Assembly: GCA_033557685.1 (NCBI GenBank) | Contig: JAWQRN010000347.1 | Location: forward strand, 1-31,029 | DNA length: 31,029 bases | From: Sperchopsis tessellata | Lineage: Eukaryota; Arthropoda; Insecta; Coleoptera; Hydrophilidae | Direction of reading: 5' to 3' | Shown: positions 18,380-28,485 of the stretch, one piece after another | Position numbering within the stretch: the first letter of the stretch is position 1 | Layout: every line of letters begins with the position of its first letter | Program-made: the position numbers and the translations under genes | The notes under the pieces: generated by a model | What the model saw: the letters and a program-made list of their open reading frames with translations, nothing else | The model's database searches: none | What the model was told of the DNA's origin: nothing

Positions 18380-18990
18380 CTAAAAATACTCTTACCCACG
18401 ACCATAAAATCATCAATGCTTGGAGATAGCTGGAGCCGTGTACCTCTTAAGGTTCAAATAGTATCTTTTCATTCCCAAGGGCGGTACAGCTTTGAAATAT
18501 TCCCGGGGCATATTTTAGTCCGAATGGCATGCATAAGAATTCATAGGGATCACTTTCTGTGTTATGTGCTATTGTTTAACGTCAGCTTCTGTCATTTCTA
18601 TTTGGCGGAATCCTGATGCTAAATCTAGAGTAGTAGAGTACATATACCTAATTCATCCAATATATCAGTAATATTGGGTAGTAGATACCATCGTCAATAT
18701 TTTTTTCGTGAATTTTTTGATAATCGATAAATATACGTCATTTACGTTTACCATAAGCATCAAGCGTTTTTGGCACCACCTCTTTAGGTGAGGACCATTG
18801 TCAATGAGATGGTCTAACAATGTTCTGTTCCAATATATTTTTTACTTGGTTTCGAACTTCTTGTCTATGTACTTCTGGGTGGCGATGAGATTTACTATAC
18901 ATGGGTATTTCATCACTAATTTGATGCTTTACTTTGTTTTTAATTGTACTTCTGCATGACATATATAAGCATTTTCTTCTATTCATTTAG
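18380..18990 (-). pseudogene. Gypsy reverse transcriptase, N-terminal and palm part (first IDD motif)
   Basis: From about 18986 the minus strand reads IPMYSKSHRHPEVHRQEVRN and ILEQNIVRPSH, the gypsy RT entry. After a stop it gives EVVPKTLDAYGK, FIDYQKIHEKN, TLDLASGF (split over frames), FGLKYAPGIFQS and then IDDFMVVGKS (IDD at 18409-18417). All are in the family's order, with frameshifts and stops. The catalytic dipeptide is retained. After it the frame leaves recognisable RT sequence, and a second RT palm end starts 300 bp farther on. Confidence 0.83.
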
Positions 18991-18999
18991 TGAGTTTGC

Positions 19000-19700
19000 T
19001 TTCTTTTTCGCTGTTTTAATGACTCGTGCGAATTTTTGAGATGTCGAACTCTACTTTTTCCATATTAAATATATTAAACTTAAAATTCTCTACAATAAAG
19101 AGTTGTGACAAGTCTATAGAAACTGGATACTCTACAGGGTTGAGAATTTTGTACAGGGCTTGATAGCTACTGTTTCAACACATTCTGCAATTTCAAATTT
19201 AGATAATTTTATGTAGGGCACTATTATTTCTCCTTCTTGAATATCTATTATATTTATTTTAATGACTTGTTATATTCTTGGCTGTGCAACTATATTGTTT
19301 GTACAATGCGATACACTAAAAATATGTATTTTTAAAGCACATAATGGTGCGGTTAACGTATTGTTTTTTAAATGGTTAATATTAAATTATCTAAACTTAA
19401 CAGTCACAGTCAAAGTTCATTAAATTAAATTAAGTGAAATTTTTAGAGAAAGTATATTTTTCTTAAATGTTTGAGGATATAAAATGAATACACTCTTGTA
19501 TCCTTTAGAAATACAATGCGCCGTTTAAATTTAAAAGGTATCTTTCACAATTAATTTAATAAAGAAATTATATGGTATTTGTCATTTAATAAACGACCGT
19601 GCGCTATCAGTATCTATCAATACTTTTAAATTATTTTCAGGAAACACTACTTTTAGTTGTTCATTAATATAAAGTAAGGTCTGTTTAGTCCGAGGCTGCT
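19000..19700 (-). pseudogene. Gypsy aspartic protease and protease-RT linker
   Basis: The minus strand near 19640-19590 reads LKVLIDTDSARSFI, the retropepsin active-site region with DTG changed to DTD. This alone suggests loss of activity. Downstream to 19000 the translation is broken but gives IQEGEIIVPYIKLSKFEIAE, then YPVSIDLSQLF and an RT-proximal segment with SEKESKLTK, as in errantivirus pol. The region links gag to RT on the same strand. Confidence 0.72.
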
Positions 19701-19769
19701 TCGCCTAAAATATTATCTTCAGAGTATTCTGGAAGGAATTTTAGAGACGGTTCTTCAGCGATGAAATTC

Positions 19770-20775
19770 GGTCTGTTATGATAAGCATGACTCGAGAACC
19801 TATTTGCATTTTGTGGATATTTTGGCATTCGGAGGTAGGATTAGAGAATGTTTTGGACTTTGATAAATTCCGAATGTGTTGGGGTTTCAGCTTTGATATT
19901 GATTAAATTTACTTTGATTTTGATTAAATTAATTTTTGTTTTGATTGAAATTATTTTTATTTCTAATATGGGGATATTGTGTTTATTGTAACTTCTGTTT
20001 ATTCATTTGCTTTTGCAAATTTGGAATGTTAGTTTTCATTTGTATTATTTCAAATTGGAAATCGTTCGTTAGCATATGCTGTGCTTCATTTAAATCAATA
20101 GTAGTTTTTGTTTATAACAAACTACCTATAAGGTCACAATGTCCCTGTAATAATATTCGTAATGCTTAGTTTCTGATGTAAGCTACTAATATTGTACTTT
20201 TGGCAATATTTAAATGTATCATGAAATAGGATATTTGTAAATTCAGCACTTGTTGATTTTTATTATAAAAGTCAAACGGGGTCTCGTTTCCTTGTTTCAG
20301 GGTCGATACCTCTAAGTTCAATGCATATAAATCTCTTTTGTCAGCGTAAGTGTATAATAACTTTGACTAAAGGTCATTCCATTTTTTACAACACTGAAGG
20401 AAATGTTAATGGTCACGGATCCTCTTACTTTAGCTAGTAAACTTGGTATCAGATATTCATTCTCAAAATCATCCGGGTCATTTACATTATAAAATTATTT
20501 ACTAACTTTTCGCAAATATTAATAAGCCGCTATAATAATAATTGGCTCTGGACGTGAAAATCGGGAACGATATCTAAATATTCTCTTTTAAAGACGGGTA
20601 CTGCTTGTTGTGCTACAAATTGTTGCTGTTTTTCGTTAGGAATTTTGGTTTTGGAACAATTTATGTGTTTCTTGAATGATAAATTATCACGGGACTTTAT
20701 AGAAAGTTGGGGTTTTGCACTTAGATCAGAATCTGTATCATTATAGTAAAAATAGTTTGGACCTCGAAAAGTCAT
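19770..20775 (-). pseudogene. Errantivirus-like gag relic
   Basis: The open minus-strand segment 20775-20530 ends in VPVFKREYLDIVPDFHVQSQ, resembling the start of the errantivirus Gag capsid region, and is followed by CEKLVNNF in another frame. Farther down, GNETPFDFYNKNQQVLNLQ near 20300-20240 matches a conserved capsid stretch. The C-terminal part (about 20050-19870) is a low-complexity Asn/Gln/Lys-rich repeat of NQNK-type words, as in gypsy Gag tails. Stops and frame changes are frequent. The opposite-strand frame at 19945-20169 is antisense to that repeat. Confidence 0.65.
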
Positions 20776-20798
20776 GTGTACTATCAGTAAATGTAGTT

Positions 20799-21122
20799 TT
20801 ACACAGCTGTAGCTAATATTCCTGTAACTATATATTTTTTATACCATCGGAATGGGACACTGTAAGAAATCAAATTAGCATACACTCTACCCATAGAAGG
20901 GGTGAAATTGAAAACATAATCGTTTATAGCGTCGATTTCACACAAATTATATAAAAGATACCTATACTTCAGATACGCTATCTTGCATTGGCCAGTAGCT
21001 TCATTCACAATATGTCTCAGCCACTTATAATAGCTCACTGACTGGGAGAGCATAAACCGCTTTAAGACTCTCAAAGACTTTACATAGTTAAGATTTCCTT
21101 CGACCATGGAAAAACACAGCAT
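20799..21122 (-). CDS. Unrecognised 107-residue open frame
   Basis: The frame opens at ATG 21122 directly after a stop and ends at 20799. It is rich in Tyr, Leu and Val, with Cys, Trp and several basic residues (for example YYKWLRHIVNEATGQC), and looks less repetitive than random AT-rich translation. I recognise no family. It lies upstream of the gag relic on the same strand and may be part of that element's leader, a piece of another element or chance. No splice sites or ribosome context decide the matter. Confidence 0.2.
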   Translation of the reverse strand: MLCFSMVEGNLNYVKSLRVLKRFMLSQSVSYYKWLRHIVNEATGQCKIAYLKYRYLLYNLCEIDAINDYVFNFTPSMGRVYANLISYSVPFRWYKKYIVTGILATAV

Positions 21123-23301
21123 TCAGAAAACACTCCTTCTCGTTGATATTTTTCACTTCACTAAATATAAAGTGTGTGTAGATCTTGCAAATATATCTGG
21201 TAATTGGAAAATCTAAAGTTTTTAATTGGTTTATATTCAAAAAAGGTCTCACTGAATCAACGGGCATATTTGAAACAACTATAAAATGGTCATTAATATG
21301 TTCTAAATGACCAGTTTCAGTTCAAGTTTGTTTGTTATTATTACATCATGTAGGTGGGTAAAGAATATTCTGAAACAGTTCAATGCTGGTTGGTATTTAT
21401 ATTTAAACAGTAGATTTTATTTATGAATTATAGCAATAAAATTACCAGTATATCTTCAAGAACGTACTAGTATAATCACACATAAAATATTGTAGGCTTA
21501 TAGTTATGTATCACCAAGACCAATTAAATTACCTCTCTATTTAAGTAATAATCAAATTTGTTCAATATCGCCATATATTCTGTTGTGTCATATGCTGCTA
21601 AGACACCCGGGCATTTGTGTTCCCGTATATTTATATTAGCTTGTTCCAGACATTGGCCGATTTAACCCAATTTTAATACTACATATTTCTTATAAGAATT
21701 AAATTTACTAAAGTAAAACCAAGAACCATCTGATTATACGCATTTTTGTCAACGAATTACAAGCTAATTTATGCCTGTATAATAAAACTGGGCAGATTAT
21801 AATCAAAGAATTCTTTAAAGGCATTTTGTGTTACTTTTTAATTTCGACCGTAAATGGTTATCAAGATTCTTGAAAAAGTAGGAATCGGTTCACAATAGAT
21901 GAAATGATTATAGTAGATGGAGTAATATCCCATAGCTCAAGTCGTTAATTTTTTTTATTGTCAATTGCTTAATGCGAGGCTGGATATTATCGTGAAGCAA
22001 GAACGGTCCTCTTCGGTTGTTTTTCGCCTAGTTTTCTGTGCATAATTTTCAATTATTCGCTGTAGACGTACAACGTTAACATTACGTGCTGATTAATATA
22101 TATAATACCCAAGCCTAAATTCATGTAAAAAAGAAAAATTCTCGTAATCCTTTTTTCAATTACATTTCTATTCGATAAAACTAATGCAAATTACATTCCA
22201 GTTCTAATAAATACATACTGCAGAGTCCTAATTGTGACGCAAAAGAAAACAAAAGAATAAATGTTTTCAAGCAAAAAACGCATAAAATTATATAATCTTA
22301 CGGTCAGCCATTATTTTCAGAATAACCTAATAATATGCTTTCTTTTTTTATTTATTATTAGGATGTACAACTAAATAGTTTATAGCATTAGTGCTGTATT
22401 TGTAATTGTTATGATATATAACCTACTTAAATTCTAGTTTTGGGCATACAGACTAACTTAATCTATGACCTGATTAGCAGATGTGTAAATTGTTTGTTAA
22501 CGAATATCTTAACTCGTAAGGCACTTAGCTGAACTTCACTTATAGGTTTAACTGCTACATCTGGTGTCAAATGTAAGTGTCTTTACACTTTAAGCTAAGA
22601 TCGGTGATTATTTCTTCTCCAAAAATTCTCGTGAAGAAAGTTACACTGAATAAAATTTGATAGCAACTGTGGAAATAAATAAAATTATGTACTTCAATTC
22701 CCTATGATTGCCCCAATCGGCAGATTATATACAGTAATATGAGCGTATAATTCTTACTCTATTGTGGTCTCTATTATCAAGTTTGCCCATTTTCTCCTAG
22801 GCAATACATACACTAATTGACCCTATAATATTGCTCTGTTTTTCTAATATAGATGTATATAATAAGAATCATTTGTAATATATCTAAGTAATAAGATTTC
22901 ATCGTTAGATGTTATTTAATACATATTAAATATTTTGACTATATGACAAGAAATTTTAATTATACATTTGCATTGGTACGAATAAAAAATCATAAATTAG
23001 AACATGCAAAAAAAGTATCTCGAAAAGCAACAAAAGGAATAGGAAAGCATTTTGATACTTGTGATAGTTCTGGGCCCATTTTGACCATATTTGAAAAAAT
23101 ATGTTTTTAAATTCTACATTTAAAAAAAAAACTGTAATACGTTTATTATCAGTTTATTTTGTGAACTTACGTACAATAATTTGTTTTATATAGCGTGGTT
23201 CCCTAAGCTTTCAATGCCACTTATATTGGATAGAACTAGAAAGTAAATCGATATGAAATATGTTAAATATAAATTTAAAAATTTATATATTATATACCTT
23301 C
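21123..23301. other. AT-rich stretch without recognisable genes
   Basis: No long open frame, repeat array or structural RNA was recognised. The text is uniformly AT-rich with stops in all frames. Confidence 0.5.
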
Positions 23302-23316
23302 TCATCATCATCATCA
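23302..23316 (-). repeat. (TGA)n 3' tail of the RTE element
   Basis: Five TGA units on the minus strand lie just past the end of the RTE C-terminal region. Short tandem repeats at the 3' end, rather than poly(A), are usual for RTE elements, so this marks the likely 3' end. Confidence 0.65.
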
Positions 23317-24533
23317 GCCGTTATTCATCCACTGCTGGACGAAGACCTCTCCAAGTTCTTTCCACTCTCCACGGCTGTGTCTTCTTCTCATCCACGTGAC
23401 TCCCAAATAGCTTCTGAGTTCTTGGTCTTATGTTGTCTCTTGGTTCTTACATGTTTAACTCCTTTGACCATCTATGATCTGCTCCCCTTTCAAGATGTCT
23501 TGCACATTTTAACTTTTGCGTCTTTACTGTATCTATAATATTCCTGACCTTAGTCTGACTTCTTAGCCATGCACAGCGTCTTATATCACTAATTATCAAA
23601 CCCATCGTGTATCGTTCAATACTTCTTTGCATTGTTTGGAGCTTCTGTGTATGCGATGCCTTTAATGTCACTAGAATACGTCATCACAGGTAAAACACAG
23701 TGATCGAAAACCCTGCGTTACAAACACAAAGGCATCTGCGACTTAAATATTTTGCTTAGATGTCCAGTTGTACTCCATGCAAGCTTTGCTCTTCGCGCTA
23801 TCACTAAAGAAATATCTTCATCCATTGTTATAAGCTCGATCAGATACATGTATACTGTTAAGGTTTCGATTAGTGTGCCCTCGATGTACACATTGGCTGG
23901 CATAGTTATCTCATTGAGCATAACTTCCGTTTTACTAAAATTCATCCTAATGCCCACATTACTACTTTCAGAATCTAGATCAATCATTCTTTCTTGGAGC
24001 TCTTCGTTATTGTGTGCAAATAACATGATATCATCTGCAAGTCCAAAATGGTTAAGATAATCTCCATTAACTTTAATGTCCTTTTATTCCCAATTTAGTT
24101 TCCGGAACTTATACTATAAAGCTGCACAGAACAAAGTTGGTGATATGGTGTCTCCTTTTCTAACAACTTTTTGAATACAAAAAGATTTCGTTTCCTGGTG
24201 TATTTTAATATTTGATGTGGCTTGTTCATGGAAGTTTTGAATAAGCTGTATGTAGGCAGATGTCTTGATCAATTCAAATGCTTTCTCGTAGTCTACGAAA
24301 GCACAACATAGTGGCAGGTTATACTCAATACATCTAGATATCAGGTCACGCATCATGTAAATGTGGTTAATAGTGCTGTATCCCTTCCGAAAACCTGCCT
24401 GTTCTTTGGGTTTCTACGAATTAAGTTGATCTGTAGGGTGATTCTTAAATATTTAGGTACGGACCTTATAAGCCACAGATGTGATATTGAAAGGACAGTA
24501 ACTTGTCAGATCTTTATTTATTTTTTTGTGGAT
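23302..24533 (-). pseudogene. RTE-clade LINE reverse transcriptase relic (main copy)
   Basis: From about 24530 the minus strand reads, with breaks: a GYSTIDHIH-like region, DLISRCIEYNLPLCCAFVDY followed by EKAFELIKTSA, KVVRKGDTISPTLF, then the catalytic GLADDIMLFAHNNEELQERM near 24045-23985. VGIRMNFSKTEVM, ARRAKLAWSTTGHLSKIFKS (about 23765) and a tail with ERYTMGL, TKVRNIID and LKCARHLERGADHRWSKEL follow. This is the RTE layout, which lacks RNase H. LADD replaces the usual FADD but keeps both Asp. The endonuclease is absent. The 3' end is marked by a TGATGATGATGATGA tail. Frameshifts make it inactive. Confidence 0.88.
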
Positions 24534-25125
24534 TTTCAGAAACCAGATCAATCATTCTTTCTTGAAGCTCTTCGATACTGTGTGCAAATAGCATGATATC
24601 ATCCTCATATCTCAAATGGTTAAGATATTATCCATTCACTCTAATGCCCTTTTGTTGTCAATTGAGTTCCTGGAACAGCTGCACTGAACCACTTCGGTGG
24701 TATTGTGTCTTTTTTTATGAATTAAAAAAGTTTTCATTTCCTGATATAATTTAATGTTTGATCTGGCTTTCTCACACGTTTTGAATTAGTTGTATGTATA
24801 TAGATGTCATGCTATTTTAGACCAAAGCTTAACAAAATTCAGATGTCTTGATCGAATCAAATGCTTTCTCCTAGTCTACAAAAGCACAACATAGTAGCAG
24901 GATATACTCATTACATCTAGATTTCTATTTAGGCACCATGTGAATGTGATCAATAGTGCTATATCCCTTCCGAAAACATGCCTATTCTTTAGGTTGATAC
25001 GAATCGAATTGACCTGTACGGTGATACGTAATTATTTTGGTTAACATCTTGAAATCCACAGATGTGAGACTGATAGTACGGTCATTTTTCAGTTCCAATT
25101 TATTTCTTTTTTTGTGGTTTAAGAG
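24534..25125 (-). pseudogene. Duplicated RTE reverse transcriptase segment
   Basis: This segment repeats 23967-24533 in the same orientation with many substitutions. Minus-strand pieces include ACFRKGYSTIDHIH-like codons, LLLCCAFVD, EKAFDSIKTS, GHNT/DTIPP and EDDIMLFAHSIEELQERMID. It contains about 40 bp near 24805-24845 that the first copy lacks, where the family normally continues; the first copy therefore has a deletion there. The two copies meet head to tail at about 24533, so this is a tandem duplication or two adjoining copies cut at the same point. Confidence 0.82.
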
Positions 25126-27304
25126 AATTGTTGCAGTTTGTTTCAAGACACTTATGTCTGTTTTGTTTCATGAATGACGTACTTCATGGATTTTAGAGCA
25201 TGTGCATGTATACATATATGTATATATTTAAATTAAGCGATTGCAATTAAAGTTATGTTTGTAAAGTAGTATTCCACAAGATTTACTAATGTTATAATAT
25301 AAAGTCATCATTCTAAAATTATTCAAATCGTATTTTTAGGAAACTTTAAAACGTGTAGATTCACAGAAATTTATTTTTTCGCGAGTGCTGTAACTTTACT
25401 GAGAGGATTGGCATGTAGAGAAAGTCAAAATAAGTAAAAACAGTTTAAACACAAAACTGTAAAATATTTTATTAATTTAGAACTTATTTGCTTAAAATTT
25501 TCCGGATTATTCTCAGCAAGATAATATTTATAAATGAGAGAAATAGCGAATATAAATTAAGTGTATATATTTAAAACAAAAAACCTAAAAACGTTCAATT
25601 TATTTAAAACTTAAATACTCTTAATTATTATTACCGTTCTCAGGGAAATATTATGTCTCAATGAAAATTAAAATATGTCTAAAGTTGGGAGGTTAAGTAG
25701 AAATTATCCTATGTAACAAGTTATGTAAACACAGAGATAACGTTTTTATAAAGCAAGTGGAACGAAATAAACGTAATTTCAAAATGCCGTTGCAAAACAT
25801 TATTTAAATGTTCAGGTGAAGCGGATTCTAGCGGAACGCTATAGTAATTTTACGCTTGCTGATTTCAACCTCACTCAATATTCCCACTTTAGCCGGACTT
25901 TACCTGGGAACATCTCTACAGCTTTGTATGAAGGCATAATTGTCATTCAAGCTTCTTTGAGTCAGTTAAGTTATATTTAGTCAAATTTTTCATTTCCACT
26001 GTTCAAATACATGTTTATCTGAATTCGATTCAATGTAAATTTTATGAAAATAGGTCCGAGCTGTTTGAAGATCCTAACTTAAAAGAACAAAGTATGCTTT
26101 CTGCTTAGCACAAAGCACGATTTTGAATTACGGGAATATAGCTTCAAGTAGATAAACTTTATCTCCTAGTCAGATGTGACACATATTAGGACTGGTTTTT
26201 TTGTTTAATAAAGTGCGTACAAGTCATATTAAATCATAATTTCTACTTATTTACTGGTAGTATCATAAACGGGTCTATATGCTCTAAATGGGATGCAAAC
26301 TCCGTTACTTACTAAGTAAAATCTTTATGAATCATCTGAAAAAAAACACTACATCAGTATGAGTAATATCTTCTTAAAATTATACACATTTCTACAATAT
26401 ATGTCCTCTGTAAGGTATGTTAGTACTATAAAGGGTATAATTGATGTCAAAAATATCGTCCATTTCAAACTGAGTTTCATTTGCTAGTTATAAGTGCATA
26501 ATTTGTGAACATTCTATAATTTATATTTCATGCCAATAAGCCTTTCTATAAACTAGCAAATATAGCCTTTTCAATCATTTTATAAGCAGAAGCTTTTTCA
26601 ACATGCTGGTTATTAACAAATATATGTTAATCCCCAGAACTGATGTGGTTTATCTGCTGCTCTGATAATATTATTTATGCTGGGATAGTGCTGCTGATTT
26701 AAAGGACATATTTATGTCCAGAAAGATAATATTTCATATAGTTCTGATGATGCCTTTTCGATATATCTTTAGATGTGATTTTAAGAGTCTACAGGTATTA
26801 CCGCTCCATATGCATGTACTTTTTCATATCATATATTATAATTTGAATCTGTTCGAATAATAATAAATTGTCACTATATGTGACTCCAGAGGCTATCTCA
26901 AACCCAAAGTATGCTTGATGTTTTGATTATCATGATTAAAATAGACTTTTCTCTGTTGTTGACCTTCCACAAGTTTTATTTTAATAGGGATCCGTCGATT
27001 ATTCAGGTAATTTCTGTTATGGGAAACGTGAAGACAGCATCTTTTACTAAATATGACATCGCTCTAATATTGTATCAAAAATTGGTAGCAATAAATACTA
27101 CCTATATATCTATATAGGTGTAAAAAGACTATCAGGATCTTAAGTAGGAATTTAATATCCTAGTACAAGAAAAATACTACAGGATGTGCCCATTGCATAA
27201 CTGTCTACACTATATTAACTAATCTTAATTATAAGTTGTCGTACCCATTACTCAAATTAGAACTTATTGGTCAAAATTGCAAGAAAAAGTAAATAGCCAT
27301 GCTA

Positions 27305-27307
<3 letters not shown>
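25126..27307. other. AT-rich stretch without recognisable genes
   Basis: I see no coding motif or structured repeat in this stretch. A 68-residue plus-strand frame at 26911-27117 has no recognisable feature. Confidence 0.5.

Positions 27308-27367
<60 letters not shown>
27308..27367. repeat. (AT)n microsatellite
   Basis: A tract of about 60 bp of AT dinucleotides ends a few bases before the left end of the mariner-type transposon. TA is the target dinucleotide of that superfamily. Confidence 0.96.
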
Positions 27368-27370
<3 letters not shown>

Positions 27371-27371
27371 C

Positions 27372-28485
27372 AAATTAAGCGCCGGATTTAAATTGGATAT
27401 AAAATAGCTTTTTATTGATTTTGTGATTGGATTTGTATTGAGTATTAAAGCGCACACTCTTCCAATAAATATGAAAAATTATGTCGGACAATTGATCACC
27501 TCTGCTTCATCTGGAAATCTTGGCTATTTTCACAAAATTTTCGAATACAATTTCGCACAATCCCAAACCTATTTCATCGATAACACGTCGGATTTGGTTT
27601 TTGAGGTTATCAACTGTTTGCTGGTATAGACCTTAAAGTTTAGATAACCCCAGAAAAAGAAGTCGCACGGTGTAAATCACAAGAATTTGCTAGATAATTG
27701 ATGTCGGCATTCCATGAAATGGTGCATTAAATCAACTGTTGCTCGCAGTCTTGCTGGAACCACATTTGGTCAAGGTCCATATCGTTCAATTGGTGCCAAA
27801 AAATCTCCGCTATCATGTTATGGTAACGTTTGCCATTCAAAGCTACCGCATTTCCAACCTCATTTCAAAGAAGTAAGGGCCTATCTCAAGCCAGTTGCCC
27901 AACATGAACACCATTTAGTGACACGTTTGTGATGCATTTACTTCTCATGAATCACGCAAAGATTTGCCGAGCCCTAAATGCGATGTGTTTAATTACGACA
28001 CCGTCTAGTTAAAACTGCGCCTCATCGCTGAAGAAGATTTTTCGACCAAATTGAGAGTCTACTTCATGATGCTCTAAAAACTAACTGGAGACCTGTTGGC
28101 AGTGGAAATGGTCAACAAGCTTTTTCATTTGCGTCATTTGAATTTTTTACGTATGAAGGTGGAGGTCTTTAGTGAGTGTTCGTTGAAGGGAGCTTCTCGA
28201 AATATTCAATTGTTGTGCACGTTGCCGAATCGATTTTCTTGGATTTGGAACGACACTTTCACTTTTTTTTATACTCATGAGGTCTAGCATCCATTGCTGA
28301 TCTAGTTTCATAAAGTACATTCGTACCTTCACCACAAAATTTTCACCGAATTTGTATTGCGTTTTAACAATAATAATGCGCTGTTTTTTCGTATAGGTAT
28401 TATTATATTCGTATAGGAATTATAAATTATAACTATCAAAGTATCGAAGTTACTAACGGCAAAAGAAAAAATTGGCGCGAAATTT
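27372..28485 (-). mobile_element. Mariner-type (Tc1/mariner) DNA transposon relic
   Basis: A minus-strand transposase pseudogene fills most of this 1.1-kb unit. The outer 12 bp (27372-27383 and 28474-28485) are inverted with ten matches, AAATTAAGCGCC against AAATTTCGCGCC, and may be remnants of the terminal inverted repeats. The flanking TA duplication cannot be verified because the left side is an (AT)n tract. Confidence 0.68.
27430..28370 (-). pseudogene. Mariner-type transposase pseudogene
   Basis: The minus strand begins with a DNA-binding part, PRKSIRQRAQQLNISRSSLQ then RTLTKDLHLHT (28260-28147), a helix-turn-helix of this family. Catalytic motifs follow: KIFFSDEAQF (first Asp, codon 28024-28026), GNAVALNGKRYHNMIA, MWFQQDC (second Asp, codon 27748-27750, with the usual Gly-Ala changed) and FTPCDFFFWGYL (third acidic residue, Asp, codon 27662-27664). 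The spacing is near the 34 residues of mariner after allowing for deletions. Several frameshifts and stops separate the pieces. The C-terminal part ends near 27430. Three open frames on the plus strand across this region are antisense. Confidence 0.85.

Larger units (their letters stand above)
13330..20775 (-). mobile_element. Errantivirus-like Ty3/gypsy relic (gag-pol-env), interrupted
   Basis: The minus strand carries, in order, gag (20775-19770), protease (about 19700-19560), RT (about 18990-17936), RNase H (about 17935-17661), a linker and integrase (17660-17025 and 14853-13993), and an env-like region (13992-13330). This is the layout of insect errantiviruses, endogenous gypsy elements that gained an envelope gene. 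It is broken by stops, by a 2.17-kb insertion inside integrase and by an abnormal junction in RT. I could not identify LTRs at either end, a primer-binding site or a polypurine tract. Confidence 0.8.

Noticed and set aside
19945..20169. Plus-strand 74-residue Cys/Phe-rich frame that resembles a membrane peptide.
   Set aside because: It is antisense to the Asn/Gln/Lys-rich tail of the gag relic, which produces Phe, Cys and Ile codons on the opposite strand.
27423..28287. Three plus-strand frames of 63-72 residues.
   Set aside because: All are antisense to the mariner-type transposase pseudogene.
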